This document shows positions 17,711 through 27,498 of a stretch of DNA of 64,000 bases, in pieces. This DNA is from Mucilaginibacter robiniae (GTDB lineage: Bacteria; Bacteroidota; Bacteroidia; Sphingobacteriales; Sphingobacteriaceae). The notes under the pieces are model-generated. The model was not told the DNA's origin. It saw only the letters and a program-made list of their open reading frames with translations, and did no database searches. Both the position numbers and the translations under genes were made by a program. The number at the start of each line of letters is the position of its first letter. Within the stretch, counting starts at the first letter, position 1. The stretch spans positions 1,240,001 through 1,304,000 of the forward strand of contig NZ_CP051682.1 in NCBI RefSeq assembly GCF_012849215.1. Reading direction: 5' to 3'.

Positions 17711-20212
17711 TTACGGTTTTACGGCCTTTATGGTATCACGTACCGCTGGCTTAGTACTTACCGAATCTTTAGGTGGAGGTTTAAGCCTAGGCTGCCCCTT
17801 AGTTGGAAGCGCTGGTGGCGGTGTACCACCTTTAGCTGGTGGTGAACTGCTATGCGAAGGCGTTTTAGCAGGTGCCTCTTTCTCTCCCGATAGTTTACGT
17901 CTTGTACGATGAATAACAGCGTCTTTAGACACAGGTCGATCTTTGGGTTTCCAAATGAACCCTCTTAAGATACGGTCATCTTCTGGAAAGCTTTCTAAAG
18001 AACCGTATTTATTTTCAGGTTTTGTAAAAACGGCCAGGTTAACGGCTTTATTATCTCTAAAGTTGATGCGGATACGACTGCCCAGGGAGCGTACCATGTC
18101 GGTAACTTTTCCGCTATCCCGGTTGAAATAAATACTCTCAGCATTACCATCCACAAACACACGTTGCAACTTGTTATCTACAAAATACCCACGCATGCGT
18201 TTGCCTGCTAATTGGTTAAAGTGTGTCGAATCATTATTTTCAATATTGACGATAAAGCCTGACAAAAAAATATTCATGTTGTTCAGCTTTTTGTTTTGCA
18301 GCTGCAAATGAATGGTATCACCGGAAAGCTGCGAACCTTGTGTCCAGAACATAGGATGAACATAGCAGCGCATAATCGAATCACTATTACTGTAAAACAT
18401 CGAATCAGATACAGCCTGTAAATCCGACTTAAATATTTTAACATCATGATGCGCACTCAATATCCGAACTCGTGCGGTATCACTCAGGTTAATCTCGCGA
18501 GTTAGATAAACAGAATCTAAAGTCTGTTTTTTAAGCGAAGATGCTTTAACTACCTTAGGTGGAGTTGCCTTCTTTTTTTGTGTAGTATCTACTGCCTGTT
18601 TACGTGGTAAACCAAAATAATCTCGATGATAATAGCTGGTATCCGTCCGAATGATTGATGGTGACGGCGGCATAATCAGATTCTTGGCGGTAGATAGCTG
18701 TATTTTCTTTTTGGTAGGTACTGCAGTTGTTGCTTTATTTTTGAAAGTGGTATCTTTAATACCAGCCTTCCGCATCTTTTCTTGTAAATCTTTTTGAGCC
18801 TTGTAGGTGATAATCTTTGTTTCCAAAGTATCAGCACCTATATAAATTGAATCCAGCTTGGTTTTAGCGGGAGCTTTAGCTAGCTTAACTGTATCTGTTG
18901 GTGTACTAGTCTTGGGCTTTTTACCTGTAATTGCTTTACCTTTCAAGGTATCTGCCAAAGACAGTTTTTTTGCCTCATCCGCTACTGATTTTATCTGCGC
19001 GTTGGTAGGTGCCGGAACTTTTACATTCGCCGGCAAACCAGGTTTAGCTTGTGCTAGTGCTTTAACCTGCTTATTGGCTAATAGGGAATCTTTAATCTGA
19101 ACCGGCACTCTGGTACGCACTGCATTTAGTAAGCTATCTTTGACATTGGCAGGTAATTGGTTTTTCGCAGTAGCTTTTATACTTTTTACCGGTATAGTAT
19201 TAGGCGGAGGCGTATTCTTAACAGTAGCAGGTTTGCTTTTTTTGCCCGTTGGTGTTAATGGTCTTACGGTAGAATCAGTTTTGGTTGTATCCTTTTCTTC
19301 AGTAACAATAATAACGTAAGCATTTTTGGTTACAACAGTGTGCTCATCGGCTTTGTAGTAAGTACCCAAATCGCCACGCATGGTTATTTTTTGTTCCTCA
19401 TCATTAAAGGTGATGTTTTTTACTGCCCGGCCGTAACCTTTCAGACGATCGTAAAATAAGCTATCCCCTTTCAAAGTTTTGGTACCTTGAGTATATAAAT
19501 TCTTTTTGCCAAAAGAGGCTTGTTCAGTAATAGTGTTATAAATACCATTTTCGGTGTACAAGTTATCTTTATCCTTTTTGCCAATAATGTTGGTAGGCCC
19601 TAAAAAGTAGGCAATACGCGAACCGGAGTTGTACCGAAGCGTATCGGTGTTAATTACGGCATCATTTGTTGTTAGTACAACATTATACCGAAAATAGGCA
19701 TCGCGTGTGTTGGCATAGTAGTAGCCGTTTTGGCTTACTAATGTATTTTGTTTATTTACCAGTTTACCACCACCCGTGTAGGTACCGGTACGAGTAGCTG
19801 TATTGTAAGTTAAATAGTTGGTACTTAGCGTAGCATCTTTATCCACCAGGCGCACATTATCGGTAAGCAGAGCTGTATGGGTATTACCATCATAATTTAG
19901 CTTATCAGAATACACGTTTAAGGTATCACCTTGTTTAATACGTACATGTCCAAAGGCATCAAAAGCATTTTTTTGCGGATAGAAGTAAGCACTATCTGAA
20001 CTCAGTATAGAATACTCCTGCTGAAAGGTACCTTTATATACCTTGTAAACATCTTCACCATTTATCTTGATGCCTTGTGTGCTGGCCGATTTGATTAGCT
20101 GCACAATAGACTTTTTTTGCCCTGTAGCTTTTTTGGGCTGGGCAGTTTTTCGCTGACTAACAGCGGCCAGTACTGTGAACAATAACAGAAAGGTTAACAG
20201 ATGCTTAATCAC
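17711..20212 (-). CDS. OstA/LptA-like protein with low-complexity central region
   Basis: The 833-residue product has a signal peptide (ending near VSQR), then OstA-type beta-jellyroll repeats at about 50-290 in which short strands recur around 'LNYD', 'YYY', 'LRYN' and 'LFYD'. This is the fold of LptA and of the LptD periplasmic part. Residues 310-480 are Lys/Pro/Thr/Ala-rich and low in complexity. A second OstA-like stretch follows at about 590-750, then a proline-rich tail. By family it would take part in LPS transport across the periplasm, but no beta-barrel domain is present, so it is not a full LptD. Confidence 0.75.
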   Translation of the reverse strand: MIKHLLTFLLLFTVLAAVSQRKTAQPKKATGQKKSIVQLIKSASTQGIKINGEDVYKVYKGTFQQEYSILSSDSAYFYPQKNAFDAFGHVRIKQGDTLNVYSDKLNYDGNTHTALLTDNVRLVDKDATLSTNYLTYNTATRTGTYTGGGKLVNKQNTLVSQNGYYYANTRDAYFRYNVVLTTNDAVINTDTLRYNSGSRIAYFLGPTNIIGKKDKDNLYTENGIYNTITEQASFGKKNLYTQGTKTLKGDSLFYDRLKGYGRAVKNITFNDEEQKITMRGDLGTYYKADEHTVVTKNAYVIIVTEEKDTTKTDSTVRPLTPTGKKSKPATVKNTPPPNTIPVKSIKATAKNQLPANVKDSLLNAVRTRVPVQIKDSLLANKQVKALAQAKPGLPANVKVPAPTNAQIKSVADEAKKLSLADTLKGKAITGKKPKTSTPTDTVKLAKAPAKTKLDSIYIGADTLETKIITYKAQKDLQEKMRKAGIKDTTFKNKATTAVPTKKKIQLSTAKNLIMPPSPSIIRTDTSYYHRDYFGLPRKQAVDTTQKKKATPPKVVKASSLKKQTLDSVYLTREINLSDTARVRILSAHHDVKIFKSDLQAVSDSMFYSNSDSIMRCYVHPMFWTQGSQLSGDTIHLQLQNKKLNNMNIFLSGFIVNIENNDSTHFNQLAGKRMRGYFVDNKLQRVFVDGNAESIYFNRDSGKVTDMVRSLGSRIRINFRDNKAVNLAVFTKPENKYGSLESFPEDDRILRGFIWKPKDRPVSKDAVIHRTRRKLSGEKEAPAKTPSHSSSPPAKGGTPPPALPTKGQPRLKPPPKDSVSTKPAVRDTIKAVKP

Positions 20213-20228
20213 TCAGCAAAATTAGTTT

Positions 20229-20260
20229 TTTGGTTACGGTAATTAAATTAAATAATTTTG
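20229..20260 (+). promoter_or_regulatory. Promoter of tilS
   Basis: A -33 TTTG (20229-20232), a 20-base spacer and a perfect -7 TAATTTTG (20253-20260) match the Bacteroidota consensus TTTG-N19-21-TAnnTTTG. The -7 element ends three bases before the ATG, predicting a leaderless mRNA. Confidence 0.7.
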
Positions 20261-20263
20261 ACC

Positions 20264-21598
20264 ATGCTGCCGGTTCAACGCTTTACTCACTTTATACAGC
20301 AAAATCAGCTGTTTACTCCCGATAGCCGCATACTAGCAGCCGTAAGCGGCGGTATGGATTCAGTACTGATGGCACATCTGCTTAAAGCAGCGGGGTACAC
20401 ATTTGGTTTGGCTCACTGTAATTTTCAGCTACGCGGAGCCAATGCTGATGCTGACCAGCAATTTTGCCAACAACTGGCTACTGAGCTGCAAGTACCTTTC
20501 CACACCACAAATTTTGATACCATTACTTATGTACAGCAACATAAAGTATCGGTACAGATGGCAGCCCGAGAGTTACGCTATGCCTGGTTTGAAAAAATCA
20601 GGCAACTTCATCAATATGACGTAGTTGCGCTAGCTCATCACCAGAACGACACAATTGAAACAATATTGCTAAACCTAACCCGTGGTACCGGTATTGCCGG
20701 CTTACACGGTATCTTAGCCCTTAACGGACGGTTGGTAAGGCCACTCTTATTTTTAACCCGCACCGAGATTGATACGTTAATACAGCAAAATCAGTTTGCT
20801 TATCGGGAAGATAGTTCAAACAGTTCGGTAAAATATGCCCGCAACAAACTACGGCACGAAGTAATACCTAGGTTGAAAGAGTTAAACCCCAACCTGGAGC
20901 AAACCTTTGAACGGAACCAACGCCATTTTACAGAACTGGAACAATTACTTAATCAACAAGTTGAGGAGTACCGAAAGAAGCTTTTTACAGAAATAGATGG
21001 TGATCTACAGATCAACCTGGCAGCTATTCAGCAGTTACATCCACAACATTTATTATTATTTAATTTGTTAAAGCCTTATGGTTTTACAGAATCTGTGATA
21101 GATGATTTAATTTCCGTTTTAGGCAAGCATTCAGGTCGAACATTTGCATCCCCTACCCATACCTTGCTGCTCGATCGTGATCGGTTGATTCTTACCGTTA
21201 AAATACATCAACCTACACAATACACCAGCATTACAGTACAGGATAGCTACGTTAGCTCCGGTAATTACACCTTGCATATAACTCATAGTGATAAAGTAGA
21301 AACTGTTAGCCGCAACCTCATGATTGCTGCAGTTGATACTAGTTTATTAATTTATCCACTAATAATACGCACCTGGCAACAAGGAGATCTTTTTATACCC
21401 CTGGGTATGAATACTCATAAAAAGCTAAGCGACTTTTTTATTCATCAAAAAGTGCCTTTATATCAAAAAACCAAAATTCCTTTGCTAATAAATGGTAATG
21501 GTGATATCATTTGGGTAAGTGGCTATCGGTTGGATAACCGCTACAAAATAACAGCCGATACCCAAAAAGTTACTATATTCGAACTATCGAAATCATGA
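20264..21598 (+). CDS. tilS: tRNA(Ile)-lysidine synthase
   Basis: This 444-residue enzyme converts the C34 of tRNA-Ile(CAU) to lysidine, which allows AUA decoding. The PP-loop SGGMDS is at residues 28-33, and LAHCNFQLRG and ALAHHQNDTIETILL follow as expected. The C-terminal third has the TilS-specific domain (GDLFIPLGMN, KLSDFFIHQKVP). The ATG at 20264 is chosen over the upstream TTG because the promoter -7 element overlaps that TTG. The stop overlaps the start of the next gene (ATGA). Confidence 0.95.
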   Translation: MLPVQRFTHFIQQNQLFTPDSRILAAVSGGMDSVLMAHLLKAAGYTFGLAHCNFQLRGANADADQQFCQQLATELQVPFHTTNFDTITYVQQHKVSVQMAARELRYAWFEKIRQLHQYDVVALAHHQNDTIETILLNLTRGTGIAGLHGILALNGRLVRPLLFLTRTEIDTLIQQNQFAYREDSSNSSVKYARNKLRHEVIPRLKELNPNLEQTFERNQRHFTELEQLLNQQVEEYRKKLFTEIDGDLQINLAAIQQLHPQHLLLFNLLKPYGFTESVIDDLISVLGKHSGRTFASPTHTLLLDRDRLILTVKIHQPTQYTSITVQDSYVSSGNYTLHITHSDKVETVSRNLMIAAVDTSLLIYPLIIRTWQQGDLFIPLGMNTHKKLSDFFIHQKVPLYQKTKIPLLINGNGDIIWVSGYRLDNRYKITADTQKVTIFELSKS

Positions 21599-22080
21599 CA
21601 TCTACAAAACCGGTTTTTACAGAGAAACAGTATTTAGGGCGCGAGTGGATACCTATTACCATACGGCTGATGCTAGCTATACTATGTTTTGCTATTTATT
21701 GCTTTACTGATAATAACGACAAAACAGCTGATTTGCTGGCGGTGGTTGGCTTTACGATACTACTGGTGTCGATTGTTTTGGGCTTTGTTCTGCACTTCCG
21801 GACTCAAGTACAAAACAAAAGCATTTTGCTGGATGGTTTGTGGACTACCCGTTTGGTAAAGATTGATTTAAACAGCATTGTAAGTGTCGAAATTGGTAGT
21901 TACAGCCGTTATCTTTTTAACAACCCGGTTTATAATCTGCATAAAAAAGGGACTATCCGGTTTTATACTGCTGGTAATGAAGCTATACATCTTATTGATC
22001 GTGATGGTTTGGTTTACATTATTGGTTCGCAGCACCCTAATGAGTTTTTACGGGCAATACAAAGCGAAATGCAACAGTAA
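21595..22080 (+). CDS. Two-helix membrane protein with PH-like C-terminal region
   Basis: The 161-residue product has two transmembrane helices at about 22-40 and 46-66. A beta-rich C-terminal domain follows (SILLDGLWTTRLVKIDL ... IRFYTAGNEAIHLIDRDGLVYIIGSQ), resembling the bacterial PH domains found behind membrane hairpins. Function unknown. It is translationally coupled to tilS through an ATGA overlap. Confidence 0.65.
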   Translation: MTSTKPVFTEKQYLGREWIPITIRLMLAILCFAIYCFTDNNDKTADLLAVVGFTILLVSIVLGFVLHFRTQVQNKSILLDGLWTTRLVKIDLNSIVSVEIGSYSRYLFNNPVYNLHKKGTIRFYTAGNEAIHLIDRDGLVYIIGSQHPNEFLRAIQSEMQQ

Positions 22081-22341
22081 TGCTTAATATGCGGCTCTGA
22101 CATTAAACATTGCCGTACAACAGCTACATTTTTTATTAATTTATTTCCAAATCTTCCGGTATCAATCTACATCAGGAACTAAGCTTATAAATAAGCTAAC
22201 TTTATATTGAAGACGATCATAAAACCATACATCACATTAAACGTTATATACGCTCATGAATAACGAATTTATGCATTGGTGGCATTTACTTCCACTAACA
22301 ACTTTTCTATAGCACTTAATTCATAACCACTCCACTAGCCT

Positions 22342-24534
22342 ATGAAACTAATTTACACAGGTTTTATTTTTACTTCTTTATTCACCTTAACTAACCGCTA
22401 CGCTGCTGCACAAAGCAAAAAAGATAATGACACTAGCATCGTACAACTGGATAGTATCAGGATACGGGAAAGCCGGGCTAAGCACCTGCCTGATGTAAGT
22501 GGCACCTACATTTTTGCCGGAAAAAAAACCTTTACCATAACGCCTGATGCGGGCAGAGCCAATTTGGCAAATAGCACCATCAGAACCATATTTGCTACAG
22601 TTCCAGGAGTGAATGTTTGGGAAATGAGCGGCAATGGCTTTCAGGTAAATATTGGCACCCGGGGTACTGATACACATCGTTCTAATGAAACCAACGTACG
22701 CCAGAATGGCTATAACACCAACTCCGATTTGTTTGGCTATCCTGAAGCTCATTATGTACCCCAATTTCAAGCTGTGCAGGAAATACAAATTGTACGTGGC
22801 TCAGCTGCATTACAATTCGGCAGTCAGTTTGGTGGCATGGTGAATTACAAAATGAAAGAAGGTGACACTAGTAAAGTATTAGGCATTGAAAGTGAGCAAA
22901 GCGCAGGTTCTAACCATTATTTCAACTCGTTTAATGCGGTAAGTGGGAAAAGCGGCAAATGGAGCTACTATGGTTATTTTGCTAGTCGTACTGGTGATGG
23001 CTGGCGTAAAAACTCGGCTTTTAACGGGCAGTGGTTTTATGGCAACTTAAAGTACCAGTTTAACGCAAAAGGTAGCATTGCCCTGCAATTTTCGAGGGTA
23101 AACTTTCGGGAGCAGGACGCGGGCGGCTTAACTGATGCCCAGTTTAATGCAGATAGACAACAATCTACCCGCTCGCGTAATTACTTTGATCCGGAAATTA
23201 ATATACCTGCTTTACTATTTAATTATAATTTAGGTAAACGAAGTAAACTGGAAGTCACTTCACATTTTATAATTGGCGAACGTAACAGTGTACAATTCTT
23301 GAATAACCCTAACGTTGCTGATACAGTTAACAAAAAATTAAACACTTATAATCCGCGCCAGGTTGATCGTGATTACTATACCGGCTTTACTACAGAAGCC
23401 CGGTTTTTAACTCGTTACCAACTAGGCAATCAAACCAGTACCTTTACTTCTGGCTTAAGGTATTTTATAGAAGGTACCAAACGGGATCAAAAAGGCACCG
23501 GCACTACCGGTTCTGACTACGACTTAACCTTAGTGAACCCGTATGGTATAGCCTTAAATCTGCATACGCACAATTATGCCGCTTTTGCCGAGAATACTTT
23601 CCAGATTACTTCGCGCTTTTCAGTAACCCCTGGTGCCCGATATGAAATCATTAACACCAGTATGGATGGTGTAATTGATAATGCAACTCATTATGTAGCG
23701 TATAAAAACAATCGCCATTTCCCGCTTTTTGGAACAGGTTTACAGTATCAACTTACCAATAGCAGCCAGCTTTACGGTAATATTTCACAAGCTTACCGAC
23801 CATTTTCATATGCCAACATTATTCCGGGTAATGATTTAGCTATAGTAGATCCGAACTTGAAAGACAGTCGTGGTTATAGTGCCGATTTAGGCTATCGGGG
23901 TAACATCAACAATATATTCAACTATGATTTTGATTTGTATTACGTTTATTATGGAAATCGTATTGGTAACCTGACTGAAGTAAACGCAAACAAACAAACC
24001 TACATTTACACTACGAACATTGGTAATGGCGTAGCAAAAGGCATTGAGATGTTTACGGAGCTGTCTTTATGGAAATTGTTTGACAAAGAATCGGTACAGG
24101 ATATAAGATTATTTAATTCCTTGTCTTATAATCATGCCCGGTACACCAGTGGTTCAATTACTGCTGGCAGTACTAATATCAGCTTAAATGGTAATTGGCT
24201 TGAAGGTACTCCTACCTGGATTAATCGTACTGGATTAACTTACCTGAACCAGCATATTAGCACTACTTTGCAGTTTAGCTACGTAGGCAAAAACTTCACC
24301 GATGCCAACAATACGGTATTTAACCCTACTGGGCTAAGTGGCATCGTACCAGCATATCATGTTTTTGACTGGTCGTTCAACTATAGTTTTTTGCAGCATT
24401 ATCATGTTTTCAGCAATATCAACAACCTTTTAAACGCTAAATACTTTACTCGTAGAATCACCATTTTACCAGGACCTGGCATATTACCTGCTGATGGCAT
24501 TACCTTTAATGTTGGTTTTGGCGTTAAAATTTAA
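22342..24534 (+). CDS. FecA-like TonB-dependent outer-membrane receptor
   Basis: The 730-residue product has a signal peptide (1-25), a plug domain with VPGVNVWEMSGNGFQVNIGTRG and VQEIQIVRGSAALQFGSQFGG, and a 22-strand barrel that ends in the aromatic-poor strand GITFNVGFGVKI. It lacks the CarboxypepD_reg-like domain of SusC proteins. The plug resembles ferric-citrate and ferric-siderophore receptors, so iron-complex uptake is likely. No anti-sigma or sigma factor gene is adjacent. Downstream an IS1182 element is inserted 18 bases after its stop. Confidence 0.88.
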   Translation: MKLIYTGFIFTSLFTLTNRYAAAQSKKDNDTSIVQLDSIRIRESRAKHLPDVSGTYIFAGKKTFTITPDAGRANLANSTIRTIFATVPGVNVWEMSGNGFQVNIGTRGTDTHRSNETNVRQNGYNTNSDLFGYPEAHYVPQFQAVQEIQIVRGSAALQFGSQFGGMVNYKMKEGDTSKVLGIESEQSAGSNHYFNSFNAVSGKSGKWSYYGYFASRTGDGWRKNSAFNGQWFYGNLKYQFNAKGSIALQFSRVNFREQDAGGLTDAQFNADRQQSTRSRNYFDPEINIPALLFNYNLGKRSKLEVTSHFIIGERNSVQFLNNPNVADTVNKKLNTYNPRQVDRDYYTGFTTEARFLTRYQLGNQTSTFTSGLRYFIEGTKRDQKGTGTTGSDYDLTLVNPYGIALNLHTHNYAAFAENTFQITSRFSVTPGARYEIINTSMDGVIDNATHYVAYKNNRHFPLFGTGLQYQLTNSSQLYGNISQAYRPFSYANIIPGNDLAIVDPNLKDSRGYSADLGYRGNINNIFNYDFDLYYVYYGNRIGNLTEVNANKQTYIYTTNIGNGVAKGIEMFTELSLWKLFDKESVQDIRLFNSLSYNHARYTSGSITAGSTNISLNGNWLEGTPTWINRTGLTYLNQHISTTLQFSYVGKNFTDANNTVFNPTGLSGIVPAYHVFDWSFNYSFLQHYHVFSNINNLLNAKYFTRRITILPGPGILPADGITFNVGFGVKI

Positions 24535-24560
24535 TAACTAGTTTTAACTCACAAAAAGAG

Positions 24561-24594
24561 GCCGTCTCATAAGTCAAATATGAGGCGGTTTTTT
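24561..24594 (+). terminator. IS-borne terminator facing the TonB receptor gene
   Basis: GCCGTCTCATA (24561-24571) pairs with TATGAGGCGGT (24579-24589) with two G-U pairs. A run of T follows. It would end transcription entering the element from the receptor gene. Confidence 0.65.
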
Positions 24595-24702
24595 ATTTAG
24601 TTATGATTTTTGGTTGGAAGGTTGAGTGAAAGATGTCAGCAGCCGTTTAAGAACCGGGGGATTGATTCTAACAGGTTCTAAAAGTCTATAAAAAGCTTGT
24701 TT

Positions 24703-26229
24703 TCAGGTTTTCCATTTTCTTAGGTTATGTGCGATGGATAATAAGCCGATTTCGACCTCGGCCTTGGACATCCCTTTCAGCAGGAATCGTCTGAAGCCAT
24801 GGTTATGCTTTAATTGGGCGAATACCGGTTCCACATCGGCCGGCCTTCGTTTCCTGAGGTTGATACCCTGTTCTGTATTCAACCGTTCTTTGGCTGCCTG
24901 TTTATGTTGTCTTAGGCTGTGGTTGATCTCAACGACCCGGTTACCCTGTGTAGTATGGCAAACACCACGCATCGGGCAACCTTCACAGTTCTGGGCACGG
25001 TAACGGCTGATCAGTTGTACAAAACCAGATGAAGTGACTCGCTGACCGTTACCGATATGCGCCATCCATTGACCTATCGGACAAACAAGGTAATTCTCCG
25101 CTTCGTTATAATGCAGGCTGTCGTTACTGAACGCTTTGATACCGTCCTTTTGTTCCTTATCGAACGTATTGTATTTGATGTAAGCCTCAATGCCTTTTCG
25201 CGCTAACACACCGTAGTTCTCATCCGATCCGTAGCCGGCGTCGGCAACAATGGCTTTGGGCAGGTCTTTATATAAGGCTTGGTATTGTTCAATATGGGAA
25301 GACAAGGTTTGGTAATCGGTTGAGGTTTGATGCAGGGTATAATTAAGGATGAATTGCTCCTGGGTGGATATCTGCAGGTTATAGGCCGGCTTAAGTTGTC
25401 CGTTCAGCATATGGTCTTCCTTCATCCGCATGAAGGTGGCATCCGGGTCGGTCTTTGACATGCTGTTACGGCCGGCTAATAACTTTTCCTGCTCGTCATA
25501 CCGTGCCAGGCTCTCCGGCCAGTGCTTCTTTGCGTAGTTCAGCTTTTGCTTTACTTTTTTGTCTACGTCTTCTTTATCATCTAAGGCTGCATTGATCTTT
25601 GAGATGGTTTCCTTTACTTTCTCCGGGTTGATCTCACTATATTCCAAGGGCGCTGTATCTTTTAGTTCTTCGGCGGCAATGCTTTGCGCATAACCCCACA
25701 GTTCATCAAGCTGGGCTTTCATCTTATCTTTATTCGCCTTGATGTTTTTGCCCCATACGAAGGTGTACTTGTTCGCCGCTGATTCGATCTTGGTACCATC
25801 AGTAAAAACGGCTTCTTTCAAGGATACGATACCTTCCTGCTCGAGCAGCAACACGATTTGTGAGAAGATCTGCTTTAAGACGCCTGACAACTTCTCGCTG
25901 CGAAAACGGTTGATGGTGTTGTGGTCGGGCTTTTTCATCCCTAAAAGCCACATGAAGTGTACGTTCTGTGCCGCCTGTTCTTCCAGTTTGCGTGAGGAAT
26001 AAGTATTGGTCAGATAGCCGTAAACCAGCAGCTTCAGCATCAGCCGGGGATGGAAACTTGACGCCCCGCCGCCTTTGTACTTCCGGTTGATCGGTTTGAC
26101 ATCTACCGTGTCCACGACCTGTTTAACGATACGGACCGGATGACCTGTCGGTACCAGTTCCTCCAGTTTGTACGGTAAAAACGTTAACTGGTCTGGATCA
26201 TATTCCTTAAAGACTATCTTGCCTCCCAT
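24703..26229 (-). CDS. IS1182-family transposase
   Basis: The 508-residue protein begins [15 protein letters not shown] at the ATG at 26229; the longer reading starts inside the inverted repeat. It has an N-terminal DUF772 domain ([15 protein letters not shown]), a charged coiled middle (about 140-240) and a C-terminal DDE domain (DDE_Tnp_1_6 type). The latter includes ADAGYGSDENYGVL around the second catalytic Asp, a Cys cluster CEGCPMRGVC, and EPVFAQLKHNHGFRRFLL with the catalytic Glu. It appears intact. Confidence 0.95.
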   Translation of the reverse strand: MGGKIVFKEYDPDQLTFLPYKLEELVPTGHPVRIVKQVVDTVDVKPINRKYKGGGASSFHPRLMLKLLVYGYLTNTYSSRKLEEQAAQNVHFMWLLGMKKPDHNTINRFRSEKLSGVLKQIFSQIVLLLEQEGIVSLKEAVFTDGTKIESAANKYTFVWGKNIKANKDKMKAQLDELWGYAQSIAAEELKDTAPLEYSEINPEKVKETISKINAALDDKEDVDKKVKQKLNYAKKHWPESLARYDEQEKLLAGRNSMSKTDPDATFMRMKEDHMLNGQLKPAYNLQISTQEQFILNYTLHQTSTDYQTLSSHIEQYQALYKDLPKAIVADAGYGSDENYGVLARKGIEAYIKYNTFDKEQKDGIKAFSNDSLHYNEAENYLVCPIGQWMAHIGNGQRVTSSGFVQLISRYRAQNCEGCPMRGVCHTTQGNRVVEINHSLRQHKQAAKERLNTEQGINLRKRRPADVEPVFAQLKHNHGFRRFLLKGMSKAEVEIGLLSIAHNLRKWKT

Positions 26230-26344
26230 GCCTTTAAGATACCAAAAATATCCTAAAACAACAAGAGACTGTCCCTTATGAGACAGCCTCTTTTTGTGCA
26301 ATTTATAACCTTTAATAAGACCTGAGTCAGAACTAAATTTTAAA

Positions 26345-27307
26345 TTACTTTTTTAAACCAATCTCACGTAAACGTTCGTCTAAGTATTCACCGGCAGTCA
26401 TGTCACTGTACAGCTTAGGGTGTTGCTCATCAATGGTTGAAGGCAGACTGGTCAAATCCATGCCTGACTTTGGATGTAAGAAGAAAGGCACTGAATAACG
26501 TGATTCTTTCATTTTTTCTTTAGGTGGGTTTACTACCCGGTGCGTTGTTGATTTAAGCTTATTGTTGGTTAAACGTTGCAGCATATCTCCTACATTTACC
26601 ACAATATCTTCACCATGTGCTTTTACTGGGAACCATTCATTGTCGCGGGTTAGTACTTCCAAACCATCGGCACTGGCGCCAATCAATAAAGTAATTAGGT
26701 TAATATCTTCGTGAGCACCTGCACGTACGGCATCAGCTGGTACAGCATCCGGGTTCTCAATTGGGAAATAATGTAATGTACGTAATATGGAGTTGCCATT
26801 GTGTACTTTATCATCAAAGTAATTTTGCGGCAAACCAAGGTAAGTAGCAATAGCTTCCAGCAAAGATTTTCCGGCTGTTTCCAGCTTCTGATAAATCTCG
26901 CGGGTTACGGTATTAAACTCTGGCAGCTCGGTTACTTGTACGTTTTGAGGATATTGATCTTTAACTGGATCATTGTCGGTAACAGTTTGACCTATTTGCC
27001 AAAATTCTTTTAAATCAGGCACTTTAAAACCTTTGGCAGTTTCTTTCCCCTTGCTGGTATAACCACGCTGACCAGCTAATTCAGGCTTTTCATATTTTAA
27101 CTTTACATCTTCGGGTAAAGCAAACAAAGCTTTCACCTGCTCATATAATTTATCAATCAGCTCCTTGCTTAATCCATGATTAGCTATGGTAACAAAGCCG
27201 GTTTCATTAAAAGCCTTACCTATAGCATCCGAAAACGCTTTGCGACTTTCGGCATCACCGTTGATATAGGTGTTTAAATCGAGTCGCGGAATATTTACTG
27301 TGCTCAT
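26345..27307 (-). CDS. Isopenicillin-N-synthase-family 2-oxoglutarate/Fe(II) oxygenase
   Basis: The 320-residue enzyme has the N-terminal DIOX_N segment (GFVTIANHGLS) and the catalytic jelly roll. The iron ligands are His199, Asp201 and His256, and the 2-oxoglutarate-binding R270-x-S272 pair (SRYSVPFF) is present. All key residues are intact. The substrate cannot be predicted; bacterial members oxidise small molecules. It is a single gene with its own upstream region, divergent from the glutamine-rich protein gene. Confidence 0.88.
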   Translation of the reverse strand: MSTVNIPRLDLNTYINGDAESRKAFSDAIGKAFNETGFVTIANHGLSKELIDKLYEQVKALFALPEDVKLKYEKPELAGQRGYTSKGKETAKGFKVPDLKEFWQIGQTVTDNDPVKDQYPQNVQVTELPEFNTVTREIYQKLETAGKSLLEAIATYLGLPQNYFDDKVHNGNSILRTLHYFPIENPDAVPADAVRAGAHEDINLITLLIGASADGLEVLTRDNEWFPVKAHGEDIVVNVGDMLQRLTNNKLKSTTHRVVNPPKEKMKESRYSVPFFLHPKSGMDLTSLPSTIDEQHPKLYSDMTAGEYLDERLREIGLKK

Positions 27308-27498
27308 AATAACTCTTTTTAATAATAATTGGTAAAATTATTTAATTCAGATTACATACACAGAAATTCAGCTGAATTTCTTTTGTTAACTACCAGTGCA
27401 GAACTACAATTTACCAGCACCCAGGAAAACAATACCAGCTGTTAAACGCTTTAGCTTTTTACAAGTCCAAACCTTACAAACCTATAAATCCAATAAGT

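Larger units (their letters stand above)
24553..26295 (-). mobile_element. IS1182-type insertion sequence, copy B (complete)
   Basis: A 1743-base element bounded by near-perfect 21-base inverted repeats (AAAAAGAGGCYGTCTCATAAG; 24553-24573 and 26275-26295, one mismatch). It contains one transposase gene on the minus strand. No direct target duplication is obvious; the flanks read ..ACTCAC and GTGCAA.. . It sits between the TonB receptor gene and the oxygenase gene. Confidence 0.93.

Noticed and set aside
22081..22341. Riboswitch upstream of the TonB receptor gene
   Set aside because: No conserved cobalamin or other riboswitch core could be recognised; the region only looks like an ordinary AT-rich leader.
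1..26295. A composite transposon bounded by the IS1182 copies
   Set aside because: The interior is made of housekeeping genes with host-like composition, so mobilisation as a unit is implausible.
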